Counted from the first letter of the stretch, positions 18,559 through 28,150 are shown. The stretch is DNA of 64,000 nucleotides from Tenericutes bacterium MO-XQ (GCA_002838185.1 CP017948.1:992001-1056000), one strand, 5' to 3'. Translations and numbers: made by a program. The notes: generated by a model from the letters alone, not told the origin.

Positions 18559-19571
18559 GAGTAAGTGATTTTGATTTTCATTTGCCTAAAGAGCTGATTG
18601 CTCAACACCCAAGTGAAAAAAGAGACCATTCAAGATTAATGGTTTTACATAAAGAAGATGAAACGATTGAACATAAACATTTTTATGATATCGTTGATGA
18701 TTTAGCTAAAGATGACGTTTTAGTTATTAATGATACGAAAGTTATTCCTGCAAGACTATTGGGCTCAAAAGCTGAAACCAATGCAGTGATTGAAGTGTTA
18801 TTACTTGAAGAGTTAGAAAAGAATGTGTGGCAAGCACTCACAAAACCCGCAAAACGTGTTAAATTAGGCACTAAAGTCCATTTTGGCGATCAATTAACGC
18901 TAGAATGTGTTCAAGTTCATGATGAAGGATTAAGGGATTATAAACTGCATTATGAAGGCATATTAATCGAGGTATTAGAAAAACTAGGTACGATGCCATT
19001 ACCTCCTTATATCACAGAAAAACTAGAAGAACAAGATCGTTATCAAACGGTTTATGCAACCAATCCTGGAAGTGCAGCAGCACCAACAGCTGGTCTGCAT
19101 TTCACAAAACCTTTATTAAAGAAAATCGAAGATAAAGGCATTGAAATTATTCGAGTGACTTTAAATGTTGGACTGGGCACATTTAGACCCGTATCAGTAG
19201 ATTTAATAGAAAAACATATCATGCATCATGAAACATACACGATTTCTAAAGAAAGTGCAAAGAGATTAAATGAAGTTAAACAAATGGATAAAAAAATTGT
19301 TTGTGTAGGAACTACTTCTTTAAGAACCGTAGAAGCAAACTACAATAACGGCTTTCATGAAGGCACTTATGCTACTGATATATTTATATATCCTGGCTAT
19401 GAGTTTAAAGCCTGTGACAAGCTAATTACAAACTTTCATTTGCCAAAATCAACACTCATTATGTTAGTTTCAGCACTTGCTGGAAGTGAGTTTGTTAAAA
19501 AAGCATATTTAGAAGCAATCGACAAAAAATATCGTTTCTTCTCATTTGGAGACGCAATGTTTATTAAATGA
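18555..19571 (+). CDS. queA: tRNA preQ1-34 S-adenosylmethionine ribosyltransferase-isomerase
   Basis: QueA transfers the ribosyl group of S-adenosylmethionine to preQ1 in tRNA, forming epoxyqueuosine. The 338-residue protein begins [19 protein letters not shown] and contains [25 protein letters not shown] and [18 protein letters not shown], all family signatures. ruvB-queA adjacency is common in Firmicutes; here the genes overlap by 4 nt. Presence of queA implies preQ1 made or imported elsewhere; tgt is not in this window. Confidence 0.97.
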   Translation: MRVSDFDFHLPKELIAQHPSEKRDHSRLMVLHKEDETIEHKHFYDIVDDLAKDDVLVINDTKVIPARLLGSKAETNAVIEVLLLEELEKNVWQALTKPAKRVKLGTKVHFGDQLTLECVQVHDEGLRDYKLHYEGILIEVLEKLGTMPLPPYITEKLEEQDRYQTVYATNPGSAAAPTAGLHFTKPLLKKIEDKGIEIIRVTLNVGLGTFRPVSVDLIEKHIMHHETYTISKESAKRLNEVKQMDKKIVCVGTTSLRTVEANYNNGFHEGTYATDIFIYPGYEFKACDKLITNFHLPKSTLIMLVSALAGSEFVKKAYLEAIDKKYRFFSFGDAMFIK

Positions 19572-19572
19572 T

Positions 19573-19601
19573 TGAAAAATTGAGATAAAATCGTTATAAT
19601 T
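19573..19601 (+). promoter_or_regulatory. Promoter of the EIIB-like/HPr operon
   Basis: TTGAAA at 19573-19578 and TATAAT at 19596-19601, 17-nt spacer. Confidence 0.8.
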
Positions 19602-19629
19602 TATATAGACGTATGGAAGGAAGATATAT

Positions 19630-20007
19630 ATGGATAAGATTAACCTACAAGCACTCACATCAAGTTATTATTTATATATTGCCATTGGTGCAGTAGCATT
19701 ATTTGCACTAGGAATGACGTTTTATCTACTAACTAAACGTCAAAAAACAAAAGTTGAACCATTAGATCCTAGCTTGATAGAAACTTTATATCAAGCATTA
19801 GGTACAGCATCAAATATCAAACAGGTTGAACTTGTACAAAAAAGATTGCAAATCGAAGTTGGATCAATTAAGAAAATTGACCAAGAGAAACTAAAAGCCT
19901 TAAATATGCCAGCATTTGTTACTGGTAAAAAGATAACTATTTTAATTAAAGACAATACAAAAGAAGTATACCAATACTTAATTGAAAAAAGAAAAGAGGA
20001 AGTATAA
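19630..20007 (+). CDS. Membrane-anchored EIIB-glucose-like protein lacking the active cysteine
   Basis: The first ~15 residues are followed by one membrane helix (YLYIAIGAVALFALGMTFYLL) and a cytosolic domain that resembles glucose-type PTS EIIB (SLIETLYQALGTASNIKQVELVQKRLQIEV...KLKALNMPAF). In true EIIB the CITRLR motif holds the phosphorylated Cys; here the matching stretch reads VQKRLQ, and no cysteine is present anywhere in the 125 residues. It cannot carry phosphate in the usual way. It overlaps the HPr gene by one base, so a regulatory or docking role in the PTS is plausible. Similarity is judged by eye. Confidence 0.65.
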   Translation: MDKINLQALTSSYYLYIAIGAVALFALGMTFYLLTKRQKTKVEPLDPSLIETLYQALGTASNIKQVELVQKRLQIEVGSIKKIDQEKLKALNMPAFVTGKKITILIKDNTKEVYQYLIEKRKEEV

Positions 20008-20276
20008 TGGAACAAAAATTTCTCATCACATCTGAGTATGGCATTCATGCTAGACCAGCAACAAGACTCGTCAATTTAGCAATGAGTTTCGACGCTGACA
20101 TCATGCTTGAAGCAATGGGTAAAACAGTCAACTTAAAATCAATCATGGGACTGATGTCTCTTGGGATTTATAAAGGGGAAGAAGTTAAAATCATAGCTAC
20201 AGGTCACGATAGCGAAAAAGCTATTCAACAATTAAGTGATTTTATAATGACAGAAAGATTAGGCAGATTAGCTTAA
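20007..20276 (+). CDS. ptsH: Phosphocarrier protein HPr
   Basis: HPr passes phosphate from Enzyme I to sugar-specific EII proteins. The 89-residue protein has the active His in GIHARPATRLV and the regulatory Ser in VNLKSIMGLMSLGI, the HPr kinase target that links sugar supply to CcpA in Firmicutes. AGAGGAAG precedes the ATG, which shares its A with the stop of the EIIB-like gene. ptsI is not adjacent. The presence of Ser-46 fits with the cre-like boxes found near 54,080 and 54,270. Confidence 0.96.
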   Translation: MEQKFLITSEYGIHARPATRLVNLAMSFDADIMLEAMGKTVNLKSIMGLMSLGIYKGEEVKIIATGHDSEKAIQQLSDFIMTERLGRLA

Positions 20277-20282
20277 AAAAAT

Positions 20283-20312
20283 GATAAAGTGGCCATAAGC
20301 CACTTTATGTCT
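20283..20312 (+). terminator. Terminator after ptsH
   Basis: ATAAAGTGG pairs with CCACTTTAT across CCATAAG, with a modest T content downstream. Confidence 0.75.
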
Positions 20313-20326
20313 ATTTAAGGAGCATC

Positions 20327-20947
20327 ATGAGGCAAAAAAGAATAAAATATGTAACTATAGATCTACTTAAAGAACATGGTGTAATCACCGAAGTTAAACA
20401 TTTAGATCTACCAAAGGATAAAAAAGTTTTTTTAGAAATAGGTAGTGGTAAAGGTCAATTTATCACATCCTTGGCAAAAGATCATCCAGATGATTTTTTT
20501 ATCGCCATGGAAGTGAATAAGTATGTGATTTATCGTATCTTAGAGAAAAAACTTGAACTAAAATTGGATAACTTGATGATTGTATTGGGTGACGCAAAAG
20601 ATTTAGAAACTTATATGCTTAACCATAAAATTGATCAACTTTATTTGAATTTTAGTGATCCATGGCCTAAAACAAAACATCACAAGAGACGATTAACATT
20701 TCCAAGTTTTTTAAGACTCTATTTAAAGGTCTTAAAACCACAAGCGATTTTACAGTTTAGAACTGATCATCTCAATCTATTTTTAGATAGTTTAGAGTAT
20801 ATGGAAACCTATTTTGATATCATGGATGTTACATATGATTTAGAACCTTCAACATACATGACAGAATATGAGGAGAAAAAAAGGGTATTAGGTCCAATTT
20901 ATCAATTAAAAGGGAAGGTAAAACAAGATGATTCCAAAGATATATAA
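20327..20947 (+). CDS. trmB: tRNA (guanine-N7-)-methyltransferase
   Basis: TrmB makes m7G46 in tRNAs using S-adenosylmethionine. The 206-residue protein has the SAM-binding motif FLEIGSGKGQF and the family signature LNFSDPWPKTKHHKRRL. AAGGAG lies upstream of the ATG. The reading frame overlaps the next gene by 20 nt. It should not be confused with the sugar regulator TrmB family seen at about 10,100. Confidence 0.96.
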   Translation: MRQKRIKYVTIDLLKEHGVITEVKHLDLPKDKKVFLEIGSGKGQFITSLAKDHPDDFFIAMEVNKYVIYRILEKKLELKLDNLMIVLGDAKDLETYMLNHKIDQLYLNFSDPWPKTKHHKRRLTFPSFLRLYLKVLKPQAILQFRTDHLNLFLDSLEYMETYFDIMDVTYDLEPSTYMTEYEEKKRVLGPIYQLKGKVKQDDSKDI

Positions 20948-21983
20948 AGATTTATTTACAATAGAAGCAACTTCAGGATATGAAAAACCAGTTAGAGCTT
21001 ATATGGAAACTTTTATGTCTAAATTTAAAGATTATGACGTCCAAAAAGATCGTTTAGGATCAATTTTCGCAGTCAAGAAAGCTGAAGATAAAGATGCACC
21101 TGTTGTGATGGTTGCTGGTCATATGGATGAAGTAGGTCTTATGGTTGTGGGTATTACTAAATATGGGATGTTAAAACTGCAAAACATTGGTGGATTAAAC
21201 GGAGAAGTCTTTATTTCTCAGGTTTTAAATGTCCATACAAAAAATGGAGTCATTAAAGGTGTTGTTGGCGCACTACCTCCTCACTTAAAACAATCTCAAC
21301 AAACAACGATTGCTGATTTAATTTTGGATATTGGTGCTCGTTCAAAAGAAGAAGCTTTATCATTTGGTGTTGAACTTGGTGATATGGTCTTATTTGATAA
21401 CCCATTTTTTAACACTAAAAACCCTGATAGAATCATTTCTAAAGCCATAGATAACCGTTATGGATGTGGATTAGCTTTAGAGGTTATTAAGAGATTTAGT
21501 GGCAAAAAACTACCGTTTACTCTTGTTGTTGGCGCAACTGTTCAAGAAGAGGTTGGACTTAGAGGTGCAGAAACAGCAGTCAATAAATTTATGCCAGATA
21601 TATTTTTAGCACTTGATGCATCACCAGTTAATGATATGGCATCAGAAGATAGTTTAGGTGCACTTGGCAAAGGATTTTTACTTAGACTATATGATCCAAG
21701 AAATGTCATGCATCATGGCATCTTAGATTATTTCGTAAAACTTGCAGAAAAACATCAAATTAATTATCAATACTTCACATCAAAAGGTGGCACTGATGCA
21801 GCAAAAGCGTTAGACTTAAAAGATGGTGTGATTGCAACAACAATAGGACTACCTGCTAGATACATCCATTCAACAGCAGCAATGATGGATGTTAATGATT
21901 TAGATGCGGCTAGACAAATGATATTTACAGTGTTAAAAGATTTAACACCGAAAAAAATAAAAAAATTACAAGGGAGTGTGTAA
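20928..21983 (+). CDS. M42 family glutamyl/aminopeptidase (copy 1)
   Basis: M42 peptidases are cytosolic dodecameric metallo-aminopeptidases that trim peptides. The dinuclear metal site is visible: AGHMDEVGLMV, SKAIDNRYGCG, VQEEVGLRGAET, ALDAS and IHSTAAM; the Glu pair in QEE includes the catalytic base. Length 351 residues is usual. GGGAAGG precedes the ATG, which is inside the end of trmB. A paralogue lies at 34,301, with a slightly different metal-site neighbourhood. Amino acid imported as peptides would be a natural substrate source. Confidence 0.93.
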   Translation: MIPKIYKDLFTIEATSGYEKPVRAYMETFMSKFKDYDVQKDRLGSIFAVKKAEDKDAPVVMVAGHMDEVGLMVVGITKYGMLKLQNIGGLNGEVFISQVLNVHTKNGVIKGVVGALPPHLKQSQQTTIADLILDIGARSKEEALSFGVELGDMVLFDNPFFNTKNPDRIISKAIDNRYGCGLALEVIKRFSGKKLPFTLVVGATVQEEVGLRGAETAVNKFMPDIFLALDASPVNDMASEDSLGALGKGFLLRLYDPRNVMHHGILDYFVKLAEKHQINYQYFTSKGGTDAAKALDLKDGVIATTIGLPARYIHSTAAMMDVNDLDAARQMIFTVLKDLTPKKIKKLQGSV

Positions 21984-21986
21984 TGC

Positions 21987-22826
21987 ATGAAAAAAGTTAA
22001 ACTACATAACGGATATGAAATGCCATTATTTGGTTTAGGTACTTTTTTAGCAAAAGAAAATGAAGCATATGAGGCAGTCAAATATGCTTTAAGTATAGGA
22101 TATCGTCACATTGATACCGCACAAATGTATTTAAATGAAGCACTAGTTGGAAAAGCAATTAAAGATTCAGGTGTCGATCGTAAAGATATCTTTATTACAA
22201 CTAAACAAAGAGGACATTCAAATTTAGATAACATGAAAAAAGCTTTTGATGAAAGTTTAGAAAGACTTGGTACGGATTATGTGGATTTGTATTTAATTCA
22301 CTGGCCAAACCATGATAAGAAAATCAATCAACAAACGTGGCAGTTCTTTGAGTCTATTTATAAAGCTGGACGTGCAAAAAATATTGGTATTTCTAATTTC
22401 CAAATTCATCATATCGAAGATCTTTTAGAAACAGCTGAGATCATCCCAATGGTTAATCAAGTTGAAATGCATCCTGGATTATCTCAAGTACCTCTTAAAA
22501 AATATTTAGATAAAAAAGGTATTCAATTAGAATCATATGGACCTTTAATGAGAGGTGGCGTCTTCGAAGGTCAATGGGGAGAAACTTTAGGAGAAATCGC
22601 AAAAAAACATAATGCATCTATTGCACAAATAGTTATTGCATGGGGATTACAAAGACAAATCGTTATGATTCCTAAATCAATCACCCCAACACGCATCAAA
22701 GAAAATTATGATGCGCAAAACATAAAATTATCAGAAGAAGAGATGCAAAAAATTAATGATTTAAACCGTGGTAAAAGAGTCTATACAGACCCAGATAATT
22801 CACCATGGGGACCATATACAGAATAA
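21987..22826 (+). CDS. Aldo/keto reductase
   Basis: An NADPH-dependent carbonyl reductase with a TIM-barrel fold. The catalytic tetrad can be traced: Asp in HIDTAQMY, Tyr in the same motif, Lys in TTKQRG and His in LYLIHWPNH. The C-terminal cofactor segment VMIPKSITPTRIKEN is complete. The 279 residues match 2,5-diketogluconate/glyoxal reductase-like members. AGGGAGTG precedes the ATG three bases after the M42 stop. The natural substrate is unknown. Confidence 0.95.
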   Translation: MKKVKLHNGYEMPLFGLGTFLAKENEAYEAVKYALSIGYRHIDTAQMYLNEALVGKAIKDSGVDRKDIFITTKQRGHSNLDNMKKAFDESLERLGTDYVDLYLIHWPNHDKKINQQTWQFFESIYKAGRAKNIGISNFQIHHIEDLLETAEIIPMVNQVEMHPGLSQVPLKKYLDKKGIQLESYGPLMRGGVFEGQWGETLGEIAKKHNASIAQIVIAWGLQRQIVMIPKSITPTRIKENYDAQNIKLSEEEMQKINDLNRGKRVYTDPDNSPWGPYTE

Positions 22827-22852
22827 AAGTTGACCGTATGGTCACTTTTTTT
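22826..22852 (+). terminator. Terminator after the aldo/keto reductase
   Basis: AAAGTTGACC pairs with GGTCACTTT (one bulged T), followed by a T-run. Confidence 0.8.
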
Positions 22853-22874
22853 CCTAGCAAGAAGGGAGTAGTTT

Positions 22875-23522
22875 ATGACAAAGACAAGAAGAAACTTAAC
22901 AATTTATAGTGGCGTCATGCTCTTATTTGGGCTTATTTTAACCATCGTTTTTGTAACAATTTATGATCGGGTTGAAGTATCTTCCACATTTGGTGGTGAA
23001 ACACTTCATTTAGGTAGTTATATCTTAAGTGATTATGTGACAGATGAAATTGATGGACAAGCCTATGTCTCATTTAGTGTGAGTGATGCGAAGAATTTTA
23101 TTGATAAGCATGTGGTCACACATGAATATTATATTGGTGAGAAATTTACAACAAATAATAGTCTAAGTAATTACTATTTGTTTTTAGTAGAAGATATTTT
23201 GTTTACACTTAAATATGATGAGGATTTATTAACTTTTTATCTTTATAGTGGCTTTATTGATTTTGAGCATGAAGGTCAAATCTATCGTATGCCATATATT
23301 GAAATGAATGAGTTAGTATTTGATCAAGGTGTGTTTTCATCCTATAGCGATCTAAAAGCTTATTATGAAAAATTAAGTAGTTCAGTGATGCATGATGATA
23401 ACAAAACCATAGAAGTTATTGCATATTTGAAAAATGAAACCAATAATAAAATCAACTTAAATGAGTCTATGACAGTCGTTTTAGATTATAGTGGTGATGA
23501 TGTCTTAATCAATTTTAATTAA
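22875..23522 (+). CDS. Hypothetical protein with one N-terminal membrane anchor
   Basis: Not recognised. One hydrophobic helix at residues 11-31 (LTIYSGVMLLFGLILTIVFVTIY) follows a basic start, so the remaining ~185 residues should lie outside the cell. The exposed part is acidic and rich in Tyr, Asp and Ser, probably beta-structured, with no cysteine and no lipobox. GAAGGGAG precedes the ATG. It is a single gene between two terminator/promoter regions. Confidence 0.7.
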   Translation: MTKTRRNLTIYSGVMLLFGLILTIVFVTIYDRVEVSSTFGGETLHLGSYILSDYVTDEIDGQAYVSFSVSDAKNFIDKHVVTHEYYIGEKFTTNNSLSNYYLFLVEDILFTLKYDEDLLTFYLYSGFIDFEHEGQIYRMPYIEMNELVFDQGVFSSYSDLKAYYEKLSSSVMHDDNKTIEVIAYLKNETNNKINLNESMTVVLDYSGDDVLINFN

Positions 23523-23547
23523 TTGATTTAAGCATCATCTTTTTTTC

Positions 23548-23576
23548 TTGATTATTGAAGGATTATCATATATAAT
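23548..23576 (+). promoter_or_regulatory. Promoter of the ECF/coaX pair
   Basis: TTGATT at 23548-23553 and a perfect TATAAT at 23571-23576, 17-nt spacer. The ~45-nt leader has TGGGACCCTTAGAGGCCT before AAGGAG. Confidence 0.8.
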
Positions 23577-23623
23577 AAATGTGACTTATGGGACCCTTAG
23601 AGGCCTAAAAAGGAGAAAATATT

Positions 23624-24391
23624 ATGAAAAGAAATGAAATGCAAGCTTTAACGCTTACGACTGTATTTGCAGCAATCATCTTAGTGATGACGTTTGTGCC
23701 ACAAGTAGGATTTATTACAATAGGAACTATGGCATTAACTTTAATTCACATTCCGGTATTGATTGGTGCTTTTTTGTTGCCTAAAAAATATGTTGTTTTA
23801 TTAGGCTTTATGTTTGGGATTGGATCTTTAATTAGAGCAGCTACAACACCAACTGGTGTCTTAGATCCAGCGTTTGTTAACCCTTTGGTATCAGTTTTAC
23901 CAAGAATGTTATTTGCACTAGCTGCTAGTTATATTTTTGATTTATTTAAATGGTTTGACAAAAAGGTTAAAAATTCAGATATTTATATCTTTTTAATTGT
24001 AACGATCTTAACAGTGTTTGCACTATATTATGCATCAGGGGTTATTATTGATGCAACTTCATGGAATCCAAATCTTATTTATCCGTTAGCATTACTTATC
24101 ATGACAGGATTTATTACCGTGTATTATACATTGATTAGAAAAAATGATCATAAACAAACGGTGATTCCTTCAACATTCTTAATCGCAACTGTATTTCATA
24201 CTGTTGTTGTATTAGGTGCACTAGTTATTTTTGAAAAAGCATTTATTGAACAATATATTCCTTCATCAGAATTATTAGGATTTATATATACTGTTGCGGT
24301 AACCAATGGTCTTATTGAAGCTATTTTAGCTGTTTTAATAGGAACACCAATCGTTATTGCAATTAACCAATTAAAAGCACAAAACATATAG
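23624..24391 (+). CDS. ECF transporter S component, probably for pantothenate (PanT-like)
   Basis: S components are small membrane proteins that capture a vitamin and dock onto a shared EcfAAT module. The 255-residue protein has about six membrane helices and the typical N-terminal S-component pattern (ALTTVFAAIILVMTFVPQVGFI...ALTLIHIPVLIGAFLLP). The next gene, 10 nt downstream, is type III pantothenate kinase, so pantothenate is the likely substrate; that part is inferred from neighbourhood. The EcfA/T genes are not in the window. A strong promoter and AAGGAG precede it. Confidence 0.8.
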   Translation: MKRNEMQALTLTTVFAAIILVMTFVPQVGFITIGTMALTLIHIPVLIGAFLLPKKYVVLLGFMFGIGSLIRAATTPTGVLDPAFVNPLVSVLPRMLFALAASYIFDLFKWFDKKVKNSDIYIFLIVTILTVFALYYASGVIIDATSWNPNLIYPLALLIMTGFITVYYTLIRKNDHKQTVIPSTFLIATVFHTVVVLGALVIFEKAFIEQYIPSSELLGFIYTVAVTNGLIEAILAVLIGTPIVIAINQLKAQNI

Positions 24392-24401
24392 GAGGCGTCA
24401 C

Positions 24402-25157
24402 ATGATTTTACTATTTGATGTCGGGAACACGAATGTCTTTATTGGTGTTTCAGATGGGTTTAAAATCATTGATACTTATCGCTTAAACACAGAAGTGACA
24501 AAGACTGCAGATGAGTATTATATTCAAATGAAAAATTTAATCGATTTTCAAGCAGTCAAACATATCGCAATTTCTTCTGTTGTCCCTAGACTTACAGAAA
24601 AACTAAAAGAGATCGCAAAAAAATTTGTTGGAATCGAACCTTTAATCGTTGGTCCAGGTGTAAAAACAGGATTAAACATTAAAACTGACCATCCAAGAGA
24701 AGTTGGAGCTGATCTGATTTGTGATGCTGTTGGTTTAGATGATGATATGGACCCAGCACTCGTCGTTGATTTGGGTACAGCTATTAAATATATTTATGTC
24801 AAACATAAAACTATTTTAGGTGTCATTATTACGCCAGGTGTTAATGTCTCTATTAAAGCATTAGTAGGACAAACAGCACTTTTACCCGATATTGACATCG
24901 AAGTGCCTAAAAAAGTATTGGGAACCAATACAATTCACTGTATGCAATCTGGAGTAACATATGGGGTTGCAGCTCAAGTCGATGGCTTAATTGAACGTAT
25001 TAAGGCTGAAGTTAATGAAGACTTTAAAGTGATTCTAACTGGCGGTTTATCGAGTTTGATTGCACCTTTATGTTCTCATCCTTTAGTTGTCGATCAAGAC
25101 ATCATATTAAAAGGACTTTTAAAAATTTACAATAAAAACGAACAAATTAGAAAATAA
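24402..25157 (+). CDS. coaX: Type III pantothenate kinase
   Basis: CoaX phosphorylates pantothenate, the first step to coenzyme A, and needs a monovalent cation. The 251-residue protein shows the ASKHA nucleotide motifs LLFDVGNTNVFIG and VVDLGTAIKY and the pantothenate region TDHPREVGADLICDAVG. GGAGGCG precedes the ATG. Its position after an ECF S component suggests an import-and-trap unit for CoA synthesis, relevant to the large CoA-dependent module later in the window. Confidence 0.94.
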   Translation: MILLFDVGNTNVFIGVSDGFKIIDTYRLNTEVTKTADEYYIQMKNLIDFQAVKHIAISSVVPRLTEKLKEIAKKFVGIEPLIVGPGVKTGLNIKTDHPREVGADLICDAVGLDDDMDPALVVDLGTAIKYIYVKHKTILGVIITPGVNVSIKALVGQTALLPDIDIEVPKKVLGTNTIHCMQSGVTYGVAAQVDGLIERIKAEVNEDFKVILTGGLSSLIAPLCSHPLVVDQDIILKGLLKIYNKNEQIRK

Positions 25158-25182
25158 CCAGGAAAATCTGGTTATTTTTTGT
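25154..25182 (+). terminator. Terminator after coaX
   Basis: AACCAG pairs with CTGGTT around GAAAAT, followed by ATTTTTTG. Confidence 0.8.
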
Positions 25183-25208
25183 TAAAATATAAAAGAAGGT
25201 GATTATAT

Positions 25209-26873
25209 ATGAACTATAAAGAAAATTACAATTTATGGAAAAACTATAAAGACTTAGATCAAAGTCTAAAACAAGAATTAGATACACTAGATGAAAACCA
25301 AATTGAAGAAGCATTTTATCAAGACTTAACCTTTGGAACAGGTGGTCTTCGTGGCATCATGGGTGTTGGAACTAACCGTGTCAATATCTATACGATCAGA
25401 AAAGCGACTTTAGGTTTTGCAAGATATTTACTTAAACACAATTTAACTGATGGTGTTGCGATTAGCTATGATAATAGAAAAGATTCAAAAAAATTTGCAG
25501 AAGAAGCTGCTAAAGTCTTAGCTGCAAATGGAATCAAAAGTTATCTATTTAATGCGCTTAGACCTACACCAATGCTTAGTTTTGCAGTGAGATATTTTAA
25601 AGCAAGTGGCGGCATTATGATTACAGCCTCACATAACCCTAAACAGTATAACGGCTATAAAGCATACGATCAAACAGGTGCTCAAGTAAATCCTATAACT
25701 GCTGATTTAATTATTGAAGAAATCAATAATATTAAAAATCCATTTGATATTGATACAGTTGAAAATGATTTGATTCATTCTGTTGATGAAACCTTTGATG
25801 ATATTTATTTAAATGCAATCAAAGACATCAAGATTAATGATGAAATTAAAAAAGTGAAGATTGTTTATTCTCCACTTCATGGTACAGGTGGACCAATCAT
25901 TCCACAGTTTTTAATGGATCAAGGCTATGAAGTGCATCCTTACACACCACAAATGATTGTGGATCCTAATTTTTCAAATACGAAATCATCAAATCCTGAA
26001 GATCATGAAGCATACGAACAAACGATTGCGTTTGCTAAAGATATCGATGCTGATATCGTCATGGTCACAGACCCTGATGCAGACAGATTAGGAATTGCGG
26101 TTAAGCATGAAGGCACATACGAACTCATTACAGGTAATCAAACAGCTAGTGTTGAGTTATATTACTTATTATCACAAAGAAAGAAATATAACTTGTTACC
26201 TCCAAATGGCCATGTATATACAACCAATGTAACAACCAAGTTGATTGAAGTGATCGCAAGAAGTTTTGAACTTGATGTCATTACAACACTTACTGGATTT
26301 AAATTTATTGGTGAAAAAGCAGAAATGTACCAAGAAACGAATCCATATATCTTTGGTTGTGAAGAATCTTATGGTAGCTTAATTTCAGATGTTGTTAGAG
26401 ATAAAGATGCTGTACAGGCAGTTTATATGCTAGCAGAAATTGCAAACCATTTAAAACTTCAAGGAAAAACCATTATGGATTATTTAAATGAGATTTATGA
26501 TACATATGGAGCATATTACGAATATACACATTCAATTTCATTAAAAGGCATTGAAGGTAGTAAGAAAATTCAAGAGATTATGTCATTTTTTAGAGAAAAT
26601 CCACCAAGACTAGATGATAAACATTTATTAGGATACGATGATGTACAAAAAAGCATCAGAGTTGAAGATGGTATCAAATCACATTTAGATTTACCAAAAT
26701 CAAATGTATTAAAATACATCTTTGAAGATGATACTTGGATTGTCTTTAGACCAAGTGGTACAGAACCTAAAATTAAGATCTATTATGGTACAAAACAAAA
26801 GACACTAGAAGAAGCGAAAGCTTATCTACAAACCATTGATAAACAGATCATGAAGATTATCGATGAAATATAA
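25209..26873 (+). CDS. Phosphoglucomutase / phosphomannomutase
   Basis: Alpha-D-phosphohexomutase, which interconverts hexose-1- and hexose-6-phosphates for glycolipid and polysaccharide precursors. All four active-site loops are seen: phosphoserine TASHNPKQYNGYK, metal site DPDADRLG, sugar-binding GCEESYGSL and phosphate-binding RPSGTEPKIK. The 554 residues fit the PgcA/YhxB class. AGAAGGTG precedes the ATG. With galE it supports sugar-nucleotide metabolism; glucose versus mannose preference cannot be told. Confidence 0.95.
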   Translation: MNYKENYNLWKNYKDLDQSLKQELDTLDENQIEEAFYQDLTFGTGGLRGIMGVGTNRVNIYTIRKATLGFARYLLKHNLTDGVAISYDNRKDSKKFAEEAAKVLAANGIKSYLFNALRPTPMLSFAVRYFKASGGIMITASHNPKQYNGYKAYDQTGAQVNPITADLIIEEINNIKNPFDIDTVENDLIHSVDETFDDIYLNAIKDIKINDEIKKVKIVYSPLHGTGGPIIPQFLMDQGYEVHPYTPQMIVDPNFSNTKSSNPEDHEAYEQTIAFAKDIDADIVMVTDPDADRLGIAVKHEGTYELITGNQTASVELYYLLSQRKKYNLLPPNGHVYTTNVTTKLIEVIARSFELDVITTLTGFKFIGEKAEMYQETNPYIFGCEESYGSLISDVVRDKDAVQAVYMLAEIANHLKLQGKTIMDYLNEIYDTYGAYYEYTHSISLKGIEGSKKIQEIMSFFRENPPRLDDKHLLGYDDVQKSIRVEDGIKSHLDLPKSNVLKYIFEDDTWIVFRPSGTEPKIKIYYGTKQKTLEEAKAYLQTIDKQIMKIIDEI

Positions 26874-26883
26874 GGAGAATCCT

Positions 26884-28134
26884 ATGTTTGAACAAAGAAG
26901 ACAAAACTATTTTAAAGAAGTTAAAGATTTATCAATTTCATTTTTATTTTCAGGTGTAGCACCTCAAAAATCAAATGATCAAAATTATCATTTCTCAGTG
27001 AATCGCAGTTTCTTTTACTTAACAGGCATTAAGCAACAAAATGTTGTGTTAATGATGGTTAAAGGCAACGAAAAAACTGATAGTTATATTTTCATTGATA
27101 AAATTGATCCTGTCAAAGCATTATGGGATGGCGCAGGCTTAACATTCGAAGAAGCAAGCCAAAAAGCAGAGGTTCCTTTAGAAAATATTAAAGATATTAC
27201 AGAATTAGAAGGGTATCTAAACGGCTTACTATCAACCAATAGACGTGCAGTTTATGGCATGATTTCATCTGTTTATCTCGATTTAGAAAGACAATCAGAA
27301 ATATCATTACCTACAAAGGCTCATCTGTTTGCTGATCAATTAAAAGCGAAATATCAATATCTTAATATTAAAACAAACCAATTGATTCTAGCAGAACTTA
27401 GAACTGTAAAAGATGAATTTGAAATTGAACAAGTTAAAAAGGCAGTTGAAATTACTAAAACTGGTATCGAACGCATCATGAGTCATATGAAACCAGGTCT
27501 TTTTGAGTATGAACTTCAAGCTGAATACAATTATGTTTTAAATAAACATAGAACAACTCCATCATTTGATACGATTGCTGCATCTGGGAAAAATGCGACT
27601 GTGCTTCATTATATCGATAATGATTCAAAGATTCCTGATGAATCACTCGTTTTATTTGATTTAGGTGTTGATTATGATTATTATTGTTCAGATGTAACAA
27701 GAACAATTCCAGCAAATGGAACGTTTACTAAACGTCAAAAAGAGGTTTATGAAGTTGTCTTAGAAGCAAATAAGAAATCTATCGAATGGTTAAAACCAGG
27801 TGTAACTATTAAAGAATTTAACGATTACGGTAAACAAATTCTTATTGAAGGTGCTAAAAAACTAGGTTTAATTAAAGAAGATAGTGAGATATCAAAATAT
27901 TACTATCATTCATTAGGTCACTATCTAGGACTTGATGTACATGATGTAGGTAATTATGCTAAACCAATTCCAGAAGGTGCATTAATCACTGTAGAACCAG
28001 GATTATATATTGCTGAAGAAGGTATTGGTATTCGTATTGAAGATGATGTCGTTGTCACTAAAGATGGCGCAATCAATCTCACAAAAGCGATTATTAAAGA
28101 AGTTAAAGATATCGAAGCATTCATGAAAAAATAA
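26884..28134 (+). CDS. pepP: Xaa-Pro aminopeptidase (M24B)
   Basis: Cleaves N-terminal residues before proline, a late step in peptide use. The C-terminal pita-bread domain keeps the five metal ligands: Asp pair in LFDLGVDYDYYCSDVTRTIP, His in SLGHYLGLDVHD, and Glu in VEPGLYI and IRIEDDV. The N-terminal creatinase-like domain includes the PVKALWDG segment. I place the start at 26884 because AAGGAG at 26872-26877 is 6 nt upstream; an in-frame ATG at 26863 inside the mutase gene lacks a site. Confidence 0.95.
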   Translation: MFEQRRQNYFKEVKDLSISFLFSGVAPQKSNDQNYHFSVNRSFFYLTGIKQQNVVLMMVKGNEKTDSYIFIDKIDPVKALWDGAGLTFEEASQKAEVPLENIKDITELEGYLNGLLSTNRRAVYGMISSVYLDLERQSEISLPTKAHLFADQLKAKYQYLNIKTNQLILAELRTVKDEFEIEQVKKAVEITKTGIERIMSHMKPGLFEYELQAEYNYVLNKHRTTPSFDTIAASGKNATVLHYIDNDSKIPDESLVLFDLGVDYDYYCSDVTRTIPANGTFTKRQKEVYEVVLEANKKSIEWLKPGVTIKEFNDYGKQILIEGAKKLGLIKEDSEISKYYYHSLGHYLGLDVHDVGNYAKPIPEGALITVEPGLYIAEEGIGIRIEDDVVVTKDGAINLTKAIIKEVKDIEAFMKK

Positions 28135-28150
28135 TAAAAGTAAAAAAATA

